Origin: Pseudomonas turukhanskensis
GTDB lineage: Bacteria > Pseudomonadota > Gammaproteobacteria > Pseudomonadales > Pseudomonadaceae
Direction of reading: 5' to 3'
NCBI RefSeq assembly: GCF_027922365.1
Contig: NZ_BSFN01000005.1
Coordinates: 300,531-364,530, forward strand
DNA length: 64,000 nucleotides
Position 1 is the first letter of the stretch, and each line of letters opens with the position of its first letter. Below the pieces are notes generated by a model that saw only the letters and a list, made by a program, of their open reading frames with translations, was not told where the DNA came from and did not search any database. A program made the position numbers and the translations under genes. Shown in pieces: positions 25,760 to 35,624 of this stretch.

Positions 25760-26218
25760 ATGGATATTCGTAAAGTTAAGAAATTGATCGAGCTGCTGGA
25801 AGAATCCGGCATCGATGAGCTGGAGATCCGTGAGGGCGAAGAGTCCGTACGCATCAGCCGTCACGGCAAACAGCCGCAGTACGCGCCAGCCCCGCAAGTA
25901 TTCGCCGCCCCGGCACCTGCTGCTGCTCCGGCCGCACCGGCTGCACCGGTCGCCGACGCTGCCCCAGTGGCTGCCAAGCTGAACGGCAACGTGGTTCGCT
26001 CGCCGATGGTAGGCACCTTCTACCGCACCCCGGCGCCTACCTCGCCAGCCTTCGTTGAAGTGGGCCAGAGCGTGAAGAAAGGCGACATTCTGTGCATCGT
26101 CGAAGCCATGAAAATGATGAACCACATCGAAGCTGAAACCAGCGGCGTCATCGAATCCATCTTGGTGGAAAACGGCCAGCCGGTTGAGTACGACCAACCG
26201 CTGTTCACCATCGTTTGA
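25760..26218 (+). CDS. accB: Biotin carboxyl carrier protein of acetyl-CoA carboxylase
   Basis: A 152-residue carrier whose biotin is carboxylated by AccC and transferred to acetyl-CoA by the AccAD transferase, the first step of fatty-acid synthesis. There is an N-terminal helix (residues 1-20), an Ala/Pro-rich flexible linker (about 40-75) and a C-terminal biotinyl domain with the biotin attachment lysine K118 in EAMKMM. The protruding thumb sequence [12 protein letters not shown] is present. ATG at 25760 has GGGAG upstream. It is followed by accC after 17 bases. Confidence 0.98.
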   Translation: MDIRKVKKLIELLEESGIDELEIREGEESVRISRHGKQPQYAPAPQVFAAPAPAAAPAAPAAPVADAAPVAAKLNGNVVRSPMVGTFYRTPAPTSPAFVEVGQSVKKGDILCIVEAMKMMNHIEAETSGVIESILVENGQPVEYDQPLFTIV

Positions 26219-26235
26219 ACCGCGGAGAGCCTGCG

Positions 26236-27579
26236 ATGTTGGAAAAAGTGCTGATCGCCAACCGCGGCGAAATTGCCTTGCGCATCCTGCGCGCTTGCAA
26301 GGAACTGGGTATCAAGACCGTCGCGGTGTACTCCACCGCCGACCGTGAGCTGATGCACCTGGGCCTGGCAGACGAGACGGTGTGTATCGGCCCTGCCCCC
26401 GCGAACAAATCCTACCTGCATATTCCGGCAATCATTGCCGCGGCCGAAGTGACCGGCGCCACCGCCATTCACCCAGGCTATGGCTTTCTCGCCGAGAACG
26501 CCGACTTTGCCGAGCAGGTAGAGAAATCCGGTTTTGCCTTTATCGGCCCCAAAGCCGACACCATCCGCCTGATGGGCGACAAGGTATCGGCCAAGCACGC
26601 CATGATCGCGGCGGGCGTACCCACCGTTCCCGGTTCCGACGGCCCGCTGCCCGAAGACGAAGAAACGGCCCTGCGCATTGGCCGCGAAGTCGGCTACCCG
26701 GTGATCATCAAAGCCGCTGGCGGCGGCGGTGGTCGCGGCATGCGTGTGGTGCACGACGAAGACGACCTGATCAAATCGGCCAAGCTGACCCGTACCGAAG
26801 CCGGTGCCGCGTTCGGCAACCCGATGGTCTACCTCGAGAAGTTCCTCACCAACCCACGTCACGTGGAAGTGCAGGTACTGTCCGACGGCCAGGGCAACGC
26901 CATTCACCTGGGTGACCGCGACTGCTCGCTGCAGCGCCGCCACCAGAAGGTATTGGAAGAAGCGCCGGCTCCGGGCATCGACGAAACCGCGCGCCAGGAA
27001 GTGTTCGCCCGTTGCGTCAAAGCCTGTATCGACATTGGCTACCGTGGCGCCGGCACCTTCGAGTTCCTGTACGAGAACGGTCGCTTCTACTTTATCGAGA
27101 TGAACACCCGCGTTCAGGTGGAGCACCCGGTATCGGAGATGGTCACTGGCATCGACATCGTCAAGGAGATGCTCAGCATCGCCGCTGGCAACAAGCTGTC
27201 GATCAAGCAGGAAGATGTGGTAATCCGCGGCCATGCCCTGGAATGCCGGATCAACGCCGAAGACCCGTCGACCTTTATGCCGAGCCCCGGCAAGGTCAAG
27301 CACTTCCATGCCCCGGGCGGCAACGGCGTGCGCGTGGATTCGCACCTGTACAGCGGCTACAGCGTACCGCCGAACTATGACTCGCTGATCGGCAAGCTGA
27401 TCACCTACGGGGCCACCCGTGACGAGGCTATGGCGCGGATGCGTAATGCGCTGGATGAGATTGTGGTGGACGGGATCAAGACCAATATCCCGCTGCACCG
27501 TGATCTGGTTCGGGACAAGGGCTTCTGCAAAGGTGGGGTGAATATCCACTACCTCGAGAAAAAGCTCGGCATTCACTAG
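26236..27579 (+). CDS. accC: Biotin carboxylase subunit of acetyl-CoA carboxylase
   Basis: A 447-residue ATP-grasp enzyme that carboxylates biotin on AccB using bicarbonate and ATP. It begins [20 protein letters not shown]; the glycine-rich ATP loop reads [12 protein letters not shown]; the catalytic region has [19 protein letters not shown] and [20 protein letters not shown], including the Glu, Asn and Arg used in catalysis. Length matches the family. ATG 26236 has GGAGAG upstream. A hairpin terminator at 27597 closes the aroQ-accB-accC operon. Confidence 0.98.
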   Translation: MLEKVLIANRGEIALRILRACKELGIKTVAVYSTADRELMHLGLADETVCIGPAPANKSYLHIPAIIAAAEVTGATAIHPGYGFLAENADFAEQVEKSGFAFIGPKADTIRLMGDKVSAKHAMIAAGVPTVPGSDGPLPEDEETALRIGREVGYPVIIKAAGGGGGRGMRVVHDEDDLIKSAKLTRTEAGAAFGNPMVYLEKFLTNPRHVEVQVLSDGQGNAIHLGDRDCSLQRRHQKVLEEAPAPGIDETARQEVFARCVKACIDIGYRGAGTFEFLYENGRFYFIEMNTRVQVEHPVSEMVTGIDIVKEMLSIAAGNKLSIKQEDVVIRGHALECRINAEDPSTFMPSPGKVKHFHAPGGNGVRVDSHLYSGYSVPPNYDSLIGKLITYGATRDEAMARMRNALDEIVVDGIKTNIPLHRDLVRDKGFCKGGVNIHYLEKKLGIH

Positions 27580-27596
27580 TCGACATTGCTGTAAAG

Positions 27597-27622
27597 AAAG
27601 GCCGCTTGATGCGGCCTTTTTT
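27597..27622 (+). terminator. Rho-independent terminator after accC
   Basis: AAAGGCCGC and GCGGCCTTT pair around TTGAT, followed by a run of T, 18 bases after the accC stop. Confidence 0.9.
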
Positions 27623-27666
27623 GTTTGCCGCATGAACGCTGGTGCGCACCGAGGAGAATGGATTCT

Positions 27667-28521
27667 GTGGCTATAAAACGTGCTTTTGACGCCTCTCTTG
27701 CGGCCTTTCGCGAGGCGTTTGCCTGTCTGGGGCTGGCATTCAGGGACAGCCTGCGCCCCGGCATCCTGCTGCGCTCGGCCGGTATTTGCGTGCTGGCGTC
27801 GGTGCTGTGGACTTGGGTGTTTTTCCATTACTACGAGCAGATCGGCATCGGCTGCGGCGCGTTGTCGTTTTTCATTGTGTACGGCGGCGCCATGCTCGGC
27901 TTTTTGCCGGGCCTGGGTGGTGGCGGCGGGAGCGGCGGTATGGCGGGCATGGCCGGCCCCTTGGGCATGCTGGTGTTGTACGTGGCGGCCCTGGCCCTGG
28001 TAATGGCGGTGGTGCTGTACAGCGGCGCCATCGTGCTGAGCATTCGCGTTGCACTGCGCTGGGTGCTGATGGGCAAGGTGCGGGCACGGTGTCTACGCCA
28101 TTACCCGGCCCTTCAACAGCGTGCGACCGGCGATGACAGCCTGCTGCTCGGCGCCCGCTACATTCTCGGCCCTTGGCTGGGTTTCACCCTGGGCACCTTG
28201 GCGTGCCTGCTGATTCCGCTGGTTAATGGCGTGCTGCTGGTAATGCTGCTGGCGTATTTGAATGTGCGCTTTCTAACCCCGGCCGCTTTCGGCAGCCTGG
28301 TGTCCAGCAGCGAGCAACTCGAGGCCATCAACGGCCAGCGCGGTGCCATGCTGGCGTTTGGTTTGCTGATTCTGCTATTAGCCTTGGTGCCTGTCGTTAA
28401 CTTGCTGCTTCCGGCGCTGCTCGCCGGCGGCGCCTGCCACCTGGGCTATCGCGGGCTGGACCCCGCGCGCCGCGCGGCTGGTGCCGCGCCGGCTGCTCAA
28501 GTAAGCTTGCCGCCCTGTTAA
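27667..28521 (+). CDS. Multi-pass membrane protein, possibly EI24/CysZ-like
   Basis: About 284 residues with roughly five or six membrane segments (for example at residues 30-45, 55-80, 90-125, 155-185 and 220-255 counted from the start). It resembles the EI24/CysZ group in its layout (N-terminal amphipathic start [17 protein letters not shown], later LGAYxLGPWLGF-like segment). An unusual Gly-rich loop [16 protein letters not shown] lies between two helices. The start is ambiguous. ATG 27658 is only one base from its GAGGAG, so GTG 27667, ten bases from it, is preferred. In P. aeruginosa, as I remember it, accC is followed directly by prmA, so this gene may be an insertion in the conserved order. 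Confidence 0.65.
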   Translation: MAIKRAFDASLAAFREAFACLGLAFRDSLRPGILLRSAGICVLASVLWTWVFFHYYEQIGIGCGALSFFIVYGGAMLGFLPGLGGGGGSGGMAGMAGPLGMLVLYVAALALVMAVVLYSGAIVLSIRVALRWVLMGKVRARCLRHYPALQQRATGDDSLLLGARYILGPWLGFTLGTLACLLIPLVNGVLLVMLLAYLNVRFLTPAAFGSLVSSSEQLEAINGQRGAMLAFGLLILLLALVPVVNLLLPALLAGGACHLGYRGLDPARRAAGAAPAAQVSLPPC

Positions 28522-28562
28522 AGCCCAGTCTTTTTAAAGCACCGTCTTCGAGGTTGTTCGTT

Positions 28563-29441
28563 ATGCCGTGGTTACAAGTCCGTCTCGCCATCAGCCCGGA
28601 ACAGGCAGAAACCTACGAAGACGCCCTGCTGTCGGTGGGCGCGGTATCGGTAACCTTTATGGACGCCGAAGACCAACCGATTTACGAGCCGGACCTGGGC
28701 ACCACCCCGCTGTGGTCGCGCACCCATCTGCTGGCCCTGTTCGAAGCCGATGTGGATGAAGCCAACCTGCTGGCACACCTGACGCTGCTGACCGGCGGCA
28801 CGCTGCCGGACCATCAGGTGGAACGCATCGAAGACCAGGATTGGGAACGCAGCTGGATGGATAACTTCCAGCCCATGCGTTTTGGGCGGCGCCTGTGGAT
28901 TGTGCCGAGCTGGCACGCCGCACCCGAGCCCGAGGCGGTGAACCTGCTGCTCGATCCGGGCCTGGCGTTCGGCACCGGCACCCACCCCACCACCGCCCTG
29001 TGCCTGGAATGGCTGGACGGCCAGGAACTGAACGGCGTGGACGTACTGGATTTCGGCTGCGGCTCGGGCATTCTCGCCATCGCCGCCTTGTTGCTCGGCG
29101 CCAAACAGGCGGTCGGCACCGATATCGACATTCAGGCCCTGGAAGCCTCGCGTGACAACGCCGGGCGCAATGGCATCGACCCGGCGCGTTTCCCGCTGTA
29201 CCTGCCTGAAGACTTGCCCAAGCAGCAGGCCGAAGTGGTCGTGGCGAACATTCTTGCCGGTCCGCTGGTCCAACTCGCTGGAACGATCACCGCGCTGGTA
29301 CAACCCAACGGCCGCCTGGCGCTGTCGGGTATCCTTGCCGAACAAGCCGAAGAAGTTCGCGCGGCCTACGCCGATGCATTCGTGCTGGACCCAACGGCCG
29401 AAAAAGACGGCTGGGTGCGTATCAGCGGTCGTCGCCGCTGA
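28563..29441 (+). CDS. prmA: Ribosomal protein L11 methyltransferase
   Basis: A 292-residue SAM-dependent enzyme that trimethylates lysines and the N-terminus of ribosomal protein L11. The N-terminal substrate-recognition domain begins [16 protein letters not shown]. The linker carries [20 protein letters not shown], diagnostic for PrmA, and the Rossmann domain has [18 protein letters not shown] (motif I) and [10 protein letters not shown] (the NPP-like motif). The length is normal for the family. Confidence 0.97.
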   Translation: MPWLQVRLAISPEQAETYEDALLSVGAVSVTFMDAEDQPIYEPDLGTTPLWSRTHLLALFEADVDEANLLAHLTLLTGGTLPDHQVERIEDQDWERSWMDNFQPMRFGRRLWIVPSWHAAPEPEAVNLLLDPGLAFGTGTHPTTALCLEWLDGQELNGVDVLDFGCGSGILAIAALLLGAKQAVGTDIDIQALEASRDNAGRNGIDPARFPLYLPEDLPKQQAEVVVANILAGPLVQLAGTITALVQPNGRLALSGILAEQAEEVRAAYADAFVLDPTAEKDGWVRISGRRR

Positions 29442-29509
29442 ATCTCGCCTGCCGCGAACCTTGAGTTAAACTAGCCCCCGATTGATTTGCGCACCCTCCG
29501 GAATACTGC

Positions 29510-30853
29510 ATGACCGCCAGCTTCGTCACCCAATGCCCACATTGCCGCACCAGCTTTCGCGTTAGCAGTACGCAGCTGGGTGCCGCGCATGGCGCTGTGC
29601 GTTGCGGGGCGTGCCTGCATGTGTTCAACGCAGCGCAGCAGATTCTCGACGAGCACCCGGTGCAGACCTTCATGCCCAAGGCGGCTGCGCCGAAACCGCC
29701 GGCGCCCCCAGTGCCAACGCCTGCCCCGACGCCTGCCCAACCGGTGCCGGCAGCCGCCATTCCCACCGCTGGCAAAGCCACCAGCGAAACCCTGTGGATT
29801 CACGACGACCTGGACCTCGACAGCCTCGACGAAGAGCTGGCCAAGCTGGAGCAGCAAGAGCTGCAGTTGTCCCAGGAGTTCATGTCGCTGACACCAGCGG
29901 CGGCCAAACCCAAAGATGATTTCCTCAAAGCGCCCGATCGCATTGACGATCAGCACGATGAAGGCTGGGCCGAAGCCCTGCTGAAAAAGGAAACCGCACC
30001 GGTTGCGATCACCGGCGGTATCGAACCACCCGCACCGAGCCTCGTACCACCGCCGCCGGTGTTCCGTGCCCGGCCGGTTGCTACTCCCGAGGCGCGCGAA
30101 CCGGTGCCCGTCGATGACGAACCGACCTTGGGCAACGGCCATATCGACGATGAAGACGATGATCTAGCGCCAGCCTTCAAGCTCAGCGCCGACCGTAGCT
30201 TCGATCGTTCGATGGACGACGAGCCAGACGATAACGCCCCCGAGCGCAACAACTTCTCGGCGGTCAAAAACCTCAATAAGCCCGAGCGAGCCGAGCCCGC
30301 GCTGCGCGATGACAGCCTGTTCCACCTGGCCGACGACCCGCTGCAACTGGACTGGCAAGAACAGCGCAAACCCTGGGGCCGCTGGATCGCCTGGGGCCTG
30401 CTGAATCTGATCGGTGCCGCGGCGTTGGCCACCCAATACGTCGCTTACCACTTCGACGAACTGGCGCGCCAGGACCAATACCGCCCATGGTTCGAAACTC
30501 TGTGCCCGAACATCGGCTGCAGCCTGCCCTCCAAGGTGGAAATCAGCCTGATCAAGAGCAGCAACCTGGTGGTGCGCAGCCACCCGGACTTCAATGGTGC
30601 ACTGGTGGTCGATGCCATCATCTACAACCGCGCCACCTTCGCCCAGCCGTTCCCGCTGCTGGAAATCCGCTTTGCCGACCTCAACGGTCAACTACTTGCC
30701 AGTCGTCGCTTCAAGCCCAGCGAATACCTGGCTGGCGAGTTGGCAGGGCAGGCCGAAATGCCACCGCAAACGCCGATTCACATCTCCCTGGACATCCTCG
30801 ATCCGGGCAACAAAGCCGTGAATTACAGCCTGAGCTTTCACTCCCCAGAGTGA
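29510..30853 (+). CDS. Zinc-ribbon and DUF3426 membrane protein
   Basis: A 447-residue protein with an N-terminal zinc ribbon (CPHCRTSFRV ... RCGACLHVF, two CxxC pairs), a long acidic and proline-rich linker (about 40-275), one membrane helix (about 290-310, WGLLNLIGAAALATQYVAY) and a C-terminal periplasmic DUF3426 domain with CPNIGCSLP and PSEYLAGELAGQAEMPP. The function is unknown. The order prmA - this gene - dusB - fis is conserved in Pseudomonas. The ATG follows a short GC-rich leader. Confidence 0.88.
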   Translation: MTASFVTQCPHCRTSFRVSSTQLGAAHGAVRCGACLHVFNAAQQILDEHPVQTFMPKAAAPKPPAPPVPTPAPTPAQPVPAAAIPTAGKATSETLWIHDDLDLDSLDEELAKLEQQELQLSQEFMSLTPAAAKPKDDFLKAPDRIDDQHDEGWAEALLKKETAPVAITGGIEPPAPSLVPPPPVFRARPVATPEAREPVPVDDEPTLGNGHIDDEDDDLAPAFKLSADRSFDRSMDDEPDDNAPERNNFSAVKNLNKPERAEPALRDDSLFHLADDPLQLDWQEQRKPWGRWIAWGLLNLIGAAALATQYVAYHFDELARQDQYRPWFETLCPNIGCSLPSKVEISLIKSSNLVVRSHPDFNGALVVDAIIYNRATFAQPFPLLEIRFADLNGQLLASRRFKPSEYLAGELAGQAEMPPQTPIHISLDILDPGNKAVNYSLSFHSPE

Positions 30854-31020
30854 TTTTTCACACGACATTTTTGCCATTTGCAGTTGCATTGCGCGGCTTT
30901 TCGGCTCGCTAAAACTGTTCATAATTTATCCAAAACAACCTTTATCCGGTCATCGAGAGCGGGTATCATGCCAACCCTTTTTCGCACTCTCAGATCCGCC
31001 TTTCTCAGCAGGGAAGCCCC

Positions 31021-32019
31021 ATGTCGGCGGTACGCATCGGCCCGTATACATTGCCCAATCCGTTGATTCTCGCCCCCATGGCGGGTGTCACTGATCGCCC
31101 GTTTCGCCAGCTGTGCCGGCGTCTCGGAGCCGGCATGGTGGTATCGGAAATGGTTACCAGCGACATGAGTCTGTGGAACACACGCAAATCCAGTTTGCGT
31201 TTGATACATGCCGACGATCCCGAGCCTCGCTCGGTTCAGATAGCCGGTGGTGATCCACAGATGCTGGCCGACGCTGCACGAGCTAACGTGGATCTGGGCG
31301 CGCAGATAATCGACATCAATATGGGTTGCCCGGCCAAAAAGGTCTGCAACAAGGCAGCCGGTTCTGCGCTGCTCAAGGACGAAGCGCTGGTCAGTGCGAT
31401 TTTGCAGGCTGTGGTTGCCGCGGTAGATGTACCGGTCACCCTGAAAATTCGCACCGGTTGGGACCGCGACAATAAAAACGGCATCACCGTTGCGCGCATT
31501 GCCGAAGAATCCGGCATTACCGCCCTCGCCGTTCACGGTCGTACCCGCGCCGATTTGTACACCGGGGAAGCCGAGTACGACACCATCGCCGCGATCAAGC
31601 AGGCGGTGTCGATTCCGGTGTTCGCCAATGGCGACATCACCTCGCCAGAGAAGGCCCGGCAGGTGCTGGACAGCACCGGGGTCGATGGGTTGTTGATTGG
31701 TCGTGCTGCTCAGGGCCGGCCGTGGATCTTTCGCGAGATCGAACATTTTTTACGCACCGGCACTCACCTGCCGGCGCCGACGTTGTATGAGGTGGAACGC
31801 ATTCTGCTAGAGCATCTGGCCGAACTGCACAGTTTCTACGGCGACGTGATGGGCCCGCGAATAGCGCGCAAACACGTTGGCTGGTACCTCGCCACCCTGC
31901 CGGGCGCCAGGGAGTTTCGCGCCCAATTCAATCGTCTGGAAAACACGGACGTGCAATGCGCCAGCGTTCGGCAGTTCTTCGCCGAACGTCACAACGATGG
32001 AGAAGAGGTGGCCGCATGA
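31021..32019 (+). CDS. dusB: tRNA-dihydrouridine synthase B
   Basis: A 332-residue FMN enzyme reducing uridine to dihydrouridine in the D loop of tRNAs. It shows [20 protein letters not shown], the QIAGGDP-type flavin strand and the catalytic cysteine region [19 protein letters not shown], followed by KIRTGWD and [12 protein letters not shown]. It is the first gene of a dusB-fis pair; fis begins inside its stop codon. Possible -10 CATAAT at 30920-30925 lies about 96 bases upstream, without a good -35. Confidence 0.96.
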   Translation: MSAVRIGPYTLPNPLILAPMAGVTDRPFRQLCRRLGAGMVVSEMVTSDMSLWNTRKSSLRLIHADDPEPRSVQIAGGDPQMLADAARANVDLGAQIIDINMGCPAKKVCNKAAGSALLKDEALVSAILQAVVAAVDVPVTLKIRTGWDRDNKNGITVARIAEESGITALAVHGRTRADLYTGEAEYDTIAAIKQAVSIPVFANGDITSPEKARQVLDSTGVDGLLIGRAAQGRPWIFREIEHFLRTGTHLPAPTLYEVERILLEHLAELHSFYGDVMGPRIARKHVGWYLATLPGAREFRAQFNRLENTDVQCASVRQFFAERHNDGEEVAA

Positions 32020-32336
32020 CGATGATGACTGAGACTTTAGTGAGTGGAATTGCACCTGTGACCGATAACGTCAATTTGAAACAGCACCTCAACACGCCGA
32101 GCGATGAAGGCCAGACCTTACGCGGCAATGTGGAGAAGGCGCTGCACAACTACTTCGCCCACCTCGACGGGCAAGATGTGTGTGATGTCTACAACCTGGT
32201 GCTTTCCGAAGTCGAAGCACCGCTGCTGGAAACCGTGATGAATTACGTCAAGGGCAACCAGACCAAGGCTTCCGAACTGCTCGGCCTGAACCGCGGAACC
32301 CTGCGTAAAAAGCTCAAGCAATACGACCTGCTGTAA
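32016..32336 (+). CDS. fis: DNA-binding protein Fis
   Basis: A 106-residue nucleoid protein that bends DNA and activates rRNA promoters in growing cells. The C-terminal helix-turn-helix [20 protein letters not shown] is intact. The N-terminus is slightly extended compared with E. coli Fis (98 residues), as in other pseudomonads. Start ATG 32016 overlaps the dusB stop (ATGA), so fis translation is coupled to dusB, an arrangement conserved across gammaproteobacteria. Confidence 0.97.
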   Translation: MTMMTETLVSGIAPVTDNVNLKQHLNTPSDEGQTLRGNVEKALHNYFAHLDGQDVCDVYNLVLSEVEAPLLETVMNYVKGNQTKASELLGLNRGTLRKKLKQYDLL

Positions 32337-32352
32337 GCATGCATTCATACGA

Positions 32353-32388
32353 AAAAGGGCGGACTGATCAAACAGCCGCCCTTTTTTG
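32353..32388 (+). terminator. Rho-independent terminator of the dusB-fis operon
   Basis: AAAAGGGCGG pairs with CCGCCCTTTT around a 13-base loop and is followed by T residues, 17 bases after the fis stop. Confidence 0.9.
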
Positions 32389-32418
32389 CTGATTTCTTCG
32401 CTTTAGATGGAAACCGAG

Positions 32419-34026
32419 ATGACCGACCAAACCACCCGCCTACCCGTTCGCCGTGCCTTGATCAGCGTTTCCGACAAGACCGGCATCCTCGAGTTTGCCC
32501 GTGAGCTGTCCGCCATTGGCGTGGAGATTCTGTCCACCGGCGGCACCTTCAAACTGCTCAAGGACAATGGCGTAGCCGCCGTCGAAGTCGCCGATTACAC
32601 CGGCTTTGCGGAAATGATGGATGGCCGGGTGAAAACCCTGCACCCGAAAATCCACGGTGGCATTCTCGGTCGCCGCGGCACCGACGACGCGATCATGGCC
32701 GAGCACGGCATCAAGCCGATCGACCTGGTGGCGGTCAACCTTTACCCCTTCGAAGCCACGATCTCCAAACCCGGCTGCGACCTGCCGACCGCCATCGAGA
32801 ACATCGATATCGGCGGCCCGACCATGGTTCGCTCGGCTGCCAAGAACCACAAAGACGTGGCCATCGTGGTGAACGCCAGCGACTACACCAACGTGCTGGA
32901 AAACCTCAAGGCCGGCGGCCTGACCTACGCGCAGCGCTTCGACCTGATGCTCAAGGCCTTCGAACACACCGCTGCCTACGACGGCATGATCGCCAACTAT
33001 ATGGGCACCGTTAACCAGGCCGCTGAAACCCTGAGCACCGAAGGCCGCAGCGAATTCCCGCGCACCTTCAACAGCCAGTTCATCAAGGCCCAGGAAATGC
33101 GCTACGGCGAGAACCCGCACCAGAGCGCGGCGTTCTACGTGGAAGCCAAGCCCGCCGAAGTGAGCGTGGCCACTGCCACCCAATTGCAAGGCAAGGAACT
33201 GTCGTTCAACAACGTGGCCGATACCGACGCCGCGCTGGAATGCGTGAAGAGCTTCGTCAAACCGGCCTGCGTAATCGTCAAGCACGCCAACCCATGCGGC
33301 GTCGCCGTAGCCCTGGACAGCGAAGGCGGCATTCGCCAGGCCTACGAACTGGCCTACGCCACCGACACCGAGTCGGCCTTCGGCGGCATCATTGCCTTCA
33401 ACCGTGAGCTGGACGCGGCCACCGCCAAAGCCATCGTCGACCGTCAGTTCGTGGAAGTGATCATTGCCCCCAGCGTCAGTGCCGAGGCCCGCGAAGTGGT
33501 CGCGGCCAAAGCCAACGTACGCCTGCTGGCCTGCGGTGAGTGGAGCGCCGAGCGCGCCGCCGCCTGGGATTACAAACGCGTTAACGGCGGCCTGCTGGTA
33601 CAGAGCCGCGACATCGGCATGATCACCGCCGACGACCTGAAAGTGGTGACCAAACGCGCACCGACCGAGCAGGAAATTCACGACCTGATCTTCGCCTGGA
33701 AAGTGGCCAAGTACGTGAAGTCCAACGCCATCATCTACGCCAAGAATCGCCAAACCATCGGTGTCGGCGCCGGCCAGATGAGCCGGGTGAACTCCGCCCG
33801 TATCGCCGCCATCAAAGCCGAGCACGCCGGCCTGCAAGTGCAGGGCGCGGTCATGGCATCGGACGCGTTCTTCCCGTTCCGTGACGGTATCGATAACGCG
33901 GCGAAAAACGGCATCACCGCCGTGATTCAGCCAGGCGGCTCGATGCGTGATAACGAGGTGATTGCCGCGGCCGATGAAGCCGGCATCGCGATGGTGTTCA
34001 CCGGCATGCGTCACTTTAGACACTAA
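32419..34026 (+). CDS. purH: Bifunctional AICAR transformylase / IMP cyclohydrolase
   Basis: A 535-residue enzyme for the last two steps of IMP synthesis. The N-terminal cyclohydrolase domain (1-200) has [17 protein letters not shown] and [16 protein letters not shown]. The C-terminal transformylase domain has the folate/AICAR block [20 protein letters not shown], the catalytic KHANPCGVA (Lys-His) and [16 protein letters not shown], and the end [17 protein letters not shown]. The start was placed at ATG 32419, which has GGAAA upstream and gives the same length as the P. aeruginosa protein. An in-frame ATG four codons earlier is possible. Confidence 0.97.
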   Translation: MTDQTTRLPVRRALISVSDKTGILEFARELSAIGVEILSTGGTFKLLKDNGVAAVEVADYTGFAEMMDGRVKTLHPKIHGGILGRRGTDDAIMAEHGIKPIDLVAVNLYPFEATISKPGCDLPTAIENIDIGGPTMVRSAAKNHKDVAIVVNASDYTNVLENLKAGGLTYAQRFDLMLKAFEHTAAYDGMIANYMGTVNQAAETLSTEGRSEFPRTFNSQFIKAQEMRYGENPHQSAAFYVEAKPAEVSVATATQLQGKELSFNNVADTDAALECVKSFVKPACVIVKHANPCGVAVALDSEGGIRQAYELAYATDTESAFGGIIAFNRELDAATAKAIVDRQFVEVIIAPSVSAEAREVVAAKANVRLLACGEWSAERAAAWDYKRVNGGLLVQSRDIGMITADDLKVVTKRAPTEQEIHDLIFAWKVAKYVKSNAIIYAKNRQTIGVGAGQMSRVNSARIAAIKAEHAGLQVQGAVMASDAFFPFRDGIDNAAKNGITAVIQPGGSMRDNEVIAAADEAGIAMVFTGMRHFRH

Positions 34027-34029
34027 GAC

Positions 34030-34148
34030 GGCTGCGCTGACGCAGGCATCTGCGGCGTTGGATTGGACTTTTGCGATGCTCATTGCCAGGCGGCAACTCC
34101 GCTCGCAAAAGCCCAATCCGCCTTGCATCTACCTACGTCATCGCACCC
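34030..34148 (+). repeat. Structured inverted repeat, family member A (purH-purD intergenic)
   Basis: A long imperfect stem: GACGCAGG...GGCGTTGGATTGG on the left pairs with CCCAATCCGCC...CCTACGTC on the right. Inside it CTTTTGCGA pairs with TCGCAAAAG, and a central hairpin TTGCC-AGGC-GGCAA sits between the unpaired segments ATGCTCA and CTCCGCT. The same arrangement occurs at 40660-40774 and 42765-42894. It starts just after the purH stop and precedes purD, so it may process or stabilise the purH transcript or attenuate read-through. Confidence 0.8.
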
Positions 34149-34209
34149 TCGATAGGCGTCGCCTGATTTTTTAGCCCCCGCGCTTCGGCGCCCCACAGAG
34201 GCTTGCACC

Positions 34210-35499
34210 ATGAATGTATTGATCATTGGCAGTGGCGGTCGTGAACACGCCCTGGCGTGGAAAGTTGCGCAAGACCCGCGCGTTGAAAAAGTATTCGTTG
34301 CACCCGGCAACGCCGGCACCGCGACCGAAGCTAAGTGCGAGAACGTGGCCATCGACGTATTGGCCCTGGAGCAACTGGCCGATTTCGCTGAAAAGAATGT
34401 CAGCCTGACCATCGTTGGTCCGGAAGCGCCGTTGGTAAAAGGTGTGGTCGACCTGTTCCGCAGCCGTAACCTGCGTTGCTTCGGCCCCACCGCCGGCGCC
34501 GCGCAACTTGAAGGCTCGAAGGCGTTCACCAAAGACTTCCTCGCCCGCCACAACATCCCGACTGCCGACTACCAGAATTTCACCGAAGTGGAGCCGGCGC
34601 TGGCTTACCTGCGCGAGAAAGGCGCACCGATCGTGATCAAGGCCGATGGCCTGGCCGCCGGTAAAGGCGTGATTGTCGCCATGACCCTGCAGGAAGCCGA
34701 AGACGCCGTGCGCGACATGCTCGCTGGCAATGCCTTTGGTGACGCTGGCTCGCGCGTGGTAATCGAAGAGTTTCTGGACGGCGAAGAAGCCAGCTTTATC
34801 GTGATGGTCGACGGCAAGAATGTGCTGCCAATGGCCACCAGCCAGGACCATAAACGTGTAGGCGATGCCGACACCGGCCCCAACACCGGTGGCATGGGCG
34901 CTTACTCCCCGGCGCCGGTGGTCACCAGCGAAGTCCACCAGCGCGCCATGGACCAGGTGATCTGGCCGACCGTGCGCGGCATGGCGGCCGAAGGCAACGT
35001 GTACACCGGTTTCCTCTACGCCGGCTTGATGATCGACAAGGCCGGTAACCCGAAGGTCATCGAGTTCAACTGCCGCTTTGGCGACCCGGAAACCCAGCCG
35101 ATCATGCTGCGCTTGCAGTCGAGCCTGGTGCTGTTGATTGAAGGCGCACTGGCCGAAGCCCTGGACAAGATCGAAGCCCAATGGGACCCGCGCCCCAGCC
35201 TGGGCGTGGTTATGGCCGCTGGCGGCTACCCGGGTGACTACGCCAAGGGTGCGGCCATCAAGGGCCTGGACGCCGCCGTCTCCGAGCACGGCAAAGTGTT
35301 CCACGCCGGCACCGCGCTGAACGATGGCAAGGTGGTCACTGCCGGTGGTCGCGTACTGTGCGCCACCGCCCTGGGCGAGACCGTTTCGGCAGCGCAAACC
35401 CACGCGTATGAGCTGGCCAAACAGATCGATTGGGACGGCTGCTTCTACCGTAACGACATCGGCTACCGCGCCATTGCCCGCGAGCGTGGCGAAGATTGA
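34210..35499 (+). CDS. purD: Phosphoribosylamine-glycine ligase (GAR synthetase)
   Basis: A 429-residue ATP-grasp enzyme joining glycine to phosphoribosylamine in purine synthesis. It begins MNVLIIGSGGREHALAWK. The segments KADGLAAGKGVIVA (ATP loop), EEFLDGEEASF, DHKRVGDADTGPNTGGMGAYSP and EFNCRFGDPETQ are family hallmarks. Full length. It is separated from purH by a structured repeat and closed by a hairpin terminator. Confidence 0.98.
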   Translation: MNVLIIGSGGREHALAWKVAQDPRVEKVFVAPGNAGTATEAKCENVAIDVLALEQLADFAEKNVSLTIVGPEAPLVKGVVDLFRSRNLRCFGPTAGAAQLEGSKAFTKDFLARHNIPTADYQNFTEVEPALAYLREKGAPIVIKADGLAAGKGVIVAMTLQEAEDAVRDMLAGNAFGDAGSRVVIEEFLDGEEASFIVMVDGKNVLPMATSQDHKRVGDADTGPNTGGMGAYSPAPVVTSEVHQRAMDQVIWPTVRGMAAEGNVYTGFLYAGLMIDKAGNPKVIEFNCRFGDPETQPIMLRLQSSLVLLIEGALAEALDKIEAQWDPRPSLGVVMAAGGYPGDYAKGAAIKGLDAAVSEHGKVFHAGTALNDGKVVTAGGRVLCATALGETVSAAQTHAYELAKQIDWDGCFYRNDIGYRAIARERGED

Positions 35500-35533
35500 G
35501 GGCGTAATTACGCAATTGGTCGGCAAAATCGCA

Positions 35534-35562
35534 CAAAAGGCAGCCTCAATGGCTGCCTTTTG
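35534..35562 (+). terminator. Rho-independent terminator after purD
   Basis: An 11-12 base stem (AAAAGGCAGCC with GGCTGCCTTTT) around TCAAT, 35 bases after the purD stop, with the T run partly inside the stem. Confidence 0.85.
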
Positions 35563-35565
35563 CGT

Positions 35566-35594
35566 ATTACCGCCGATGATAGCTTGGCTATAAT
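35566..35594 (+). promoter_or_regulatory. Putative sigma-70 promoter of retS
   Basis: A perfect -10 TATAAT at 35589-35594, 30 bases before the retS start, follows a 17-base spacer from ATTACC (35566-35571), a weak -35 with three matches. It directly follows the purD terminator, giving retS its own transcript. Confidence 0.5.
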
Positions 35595-35624
35595 CCGACC
35601 ACTCAAACCTGAAGGGATTTCATT

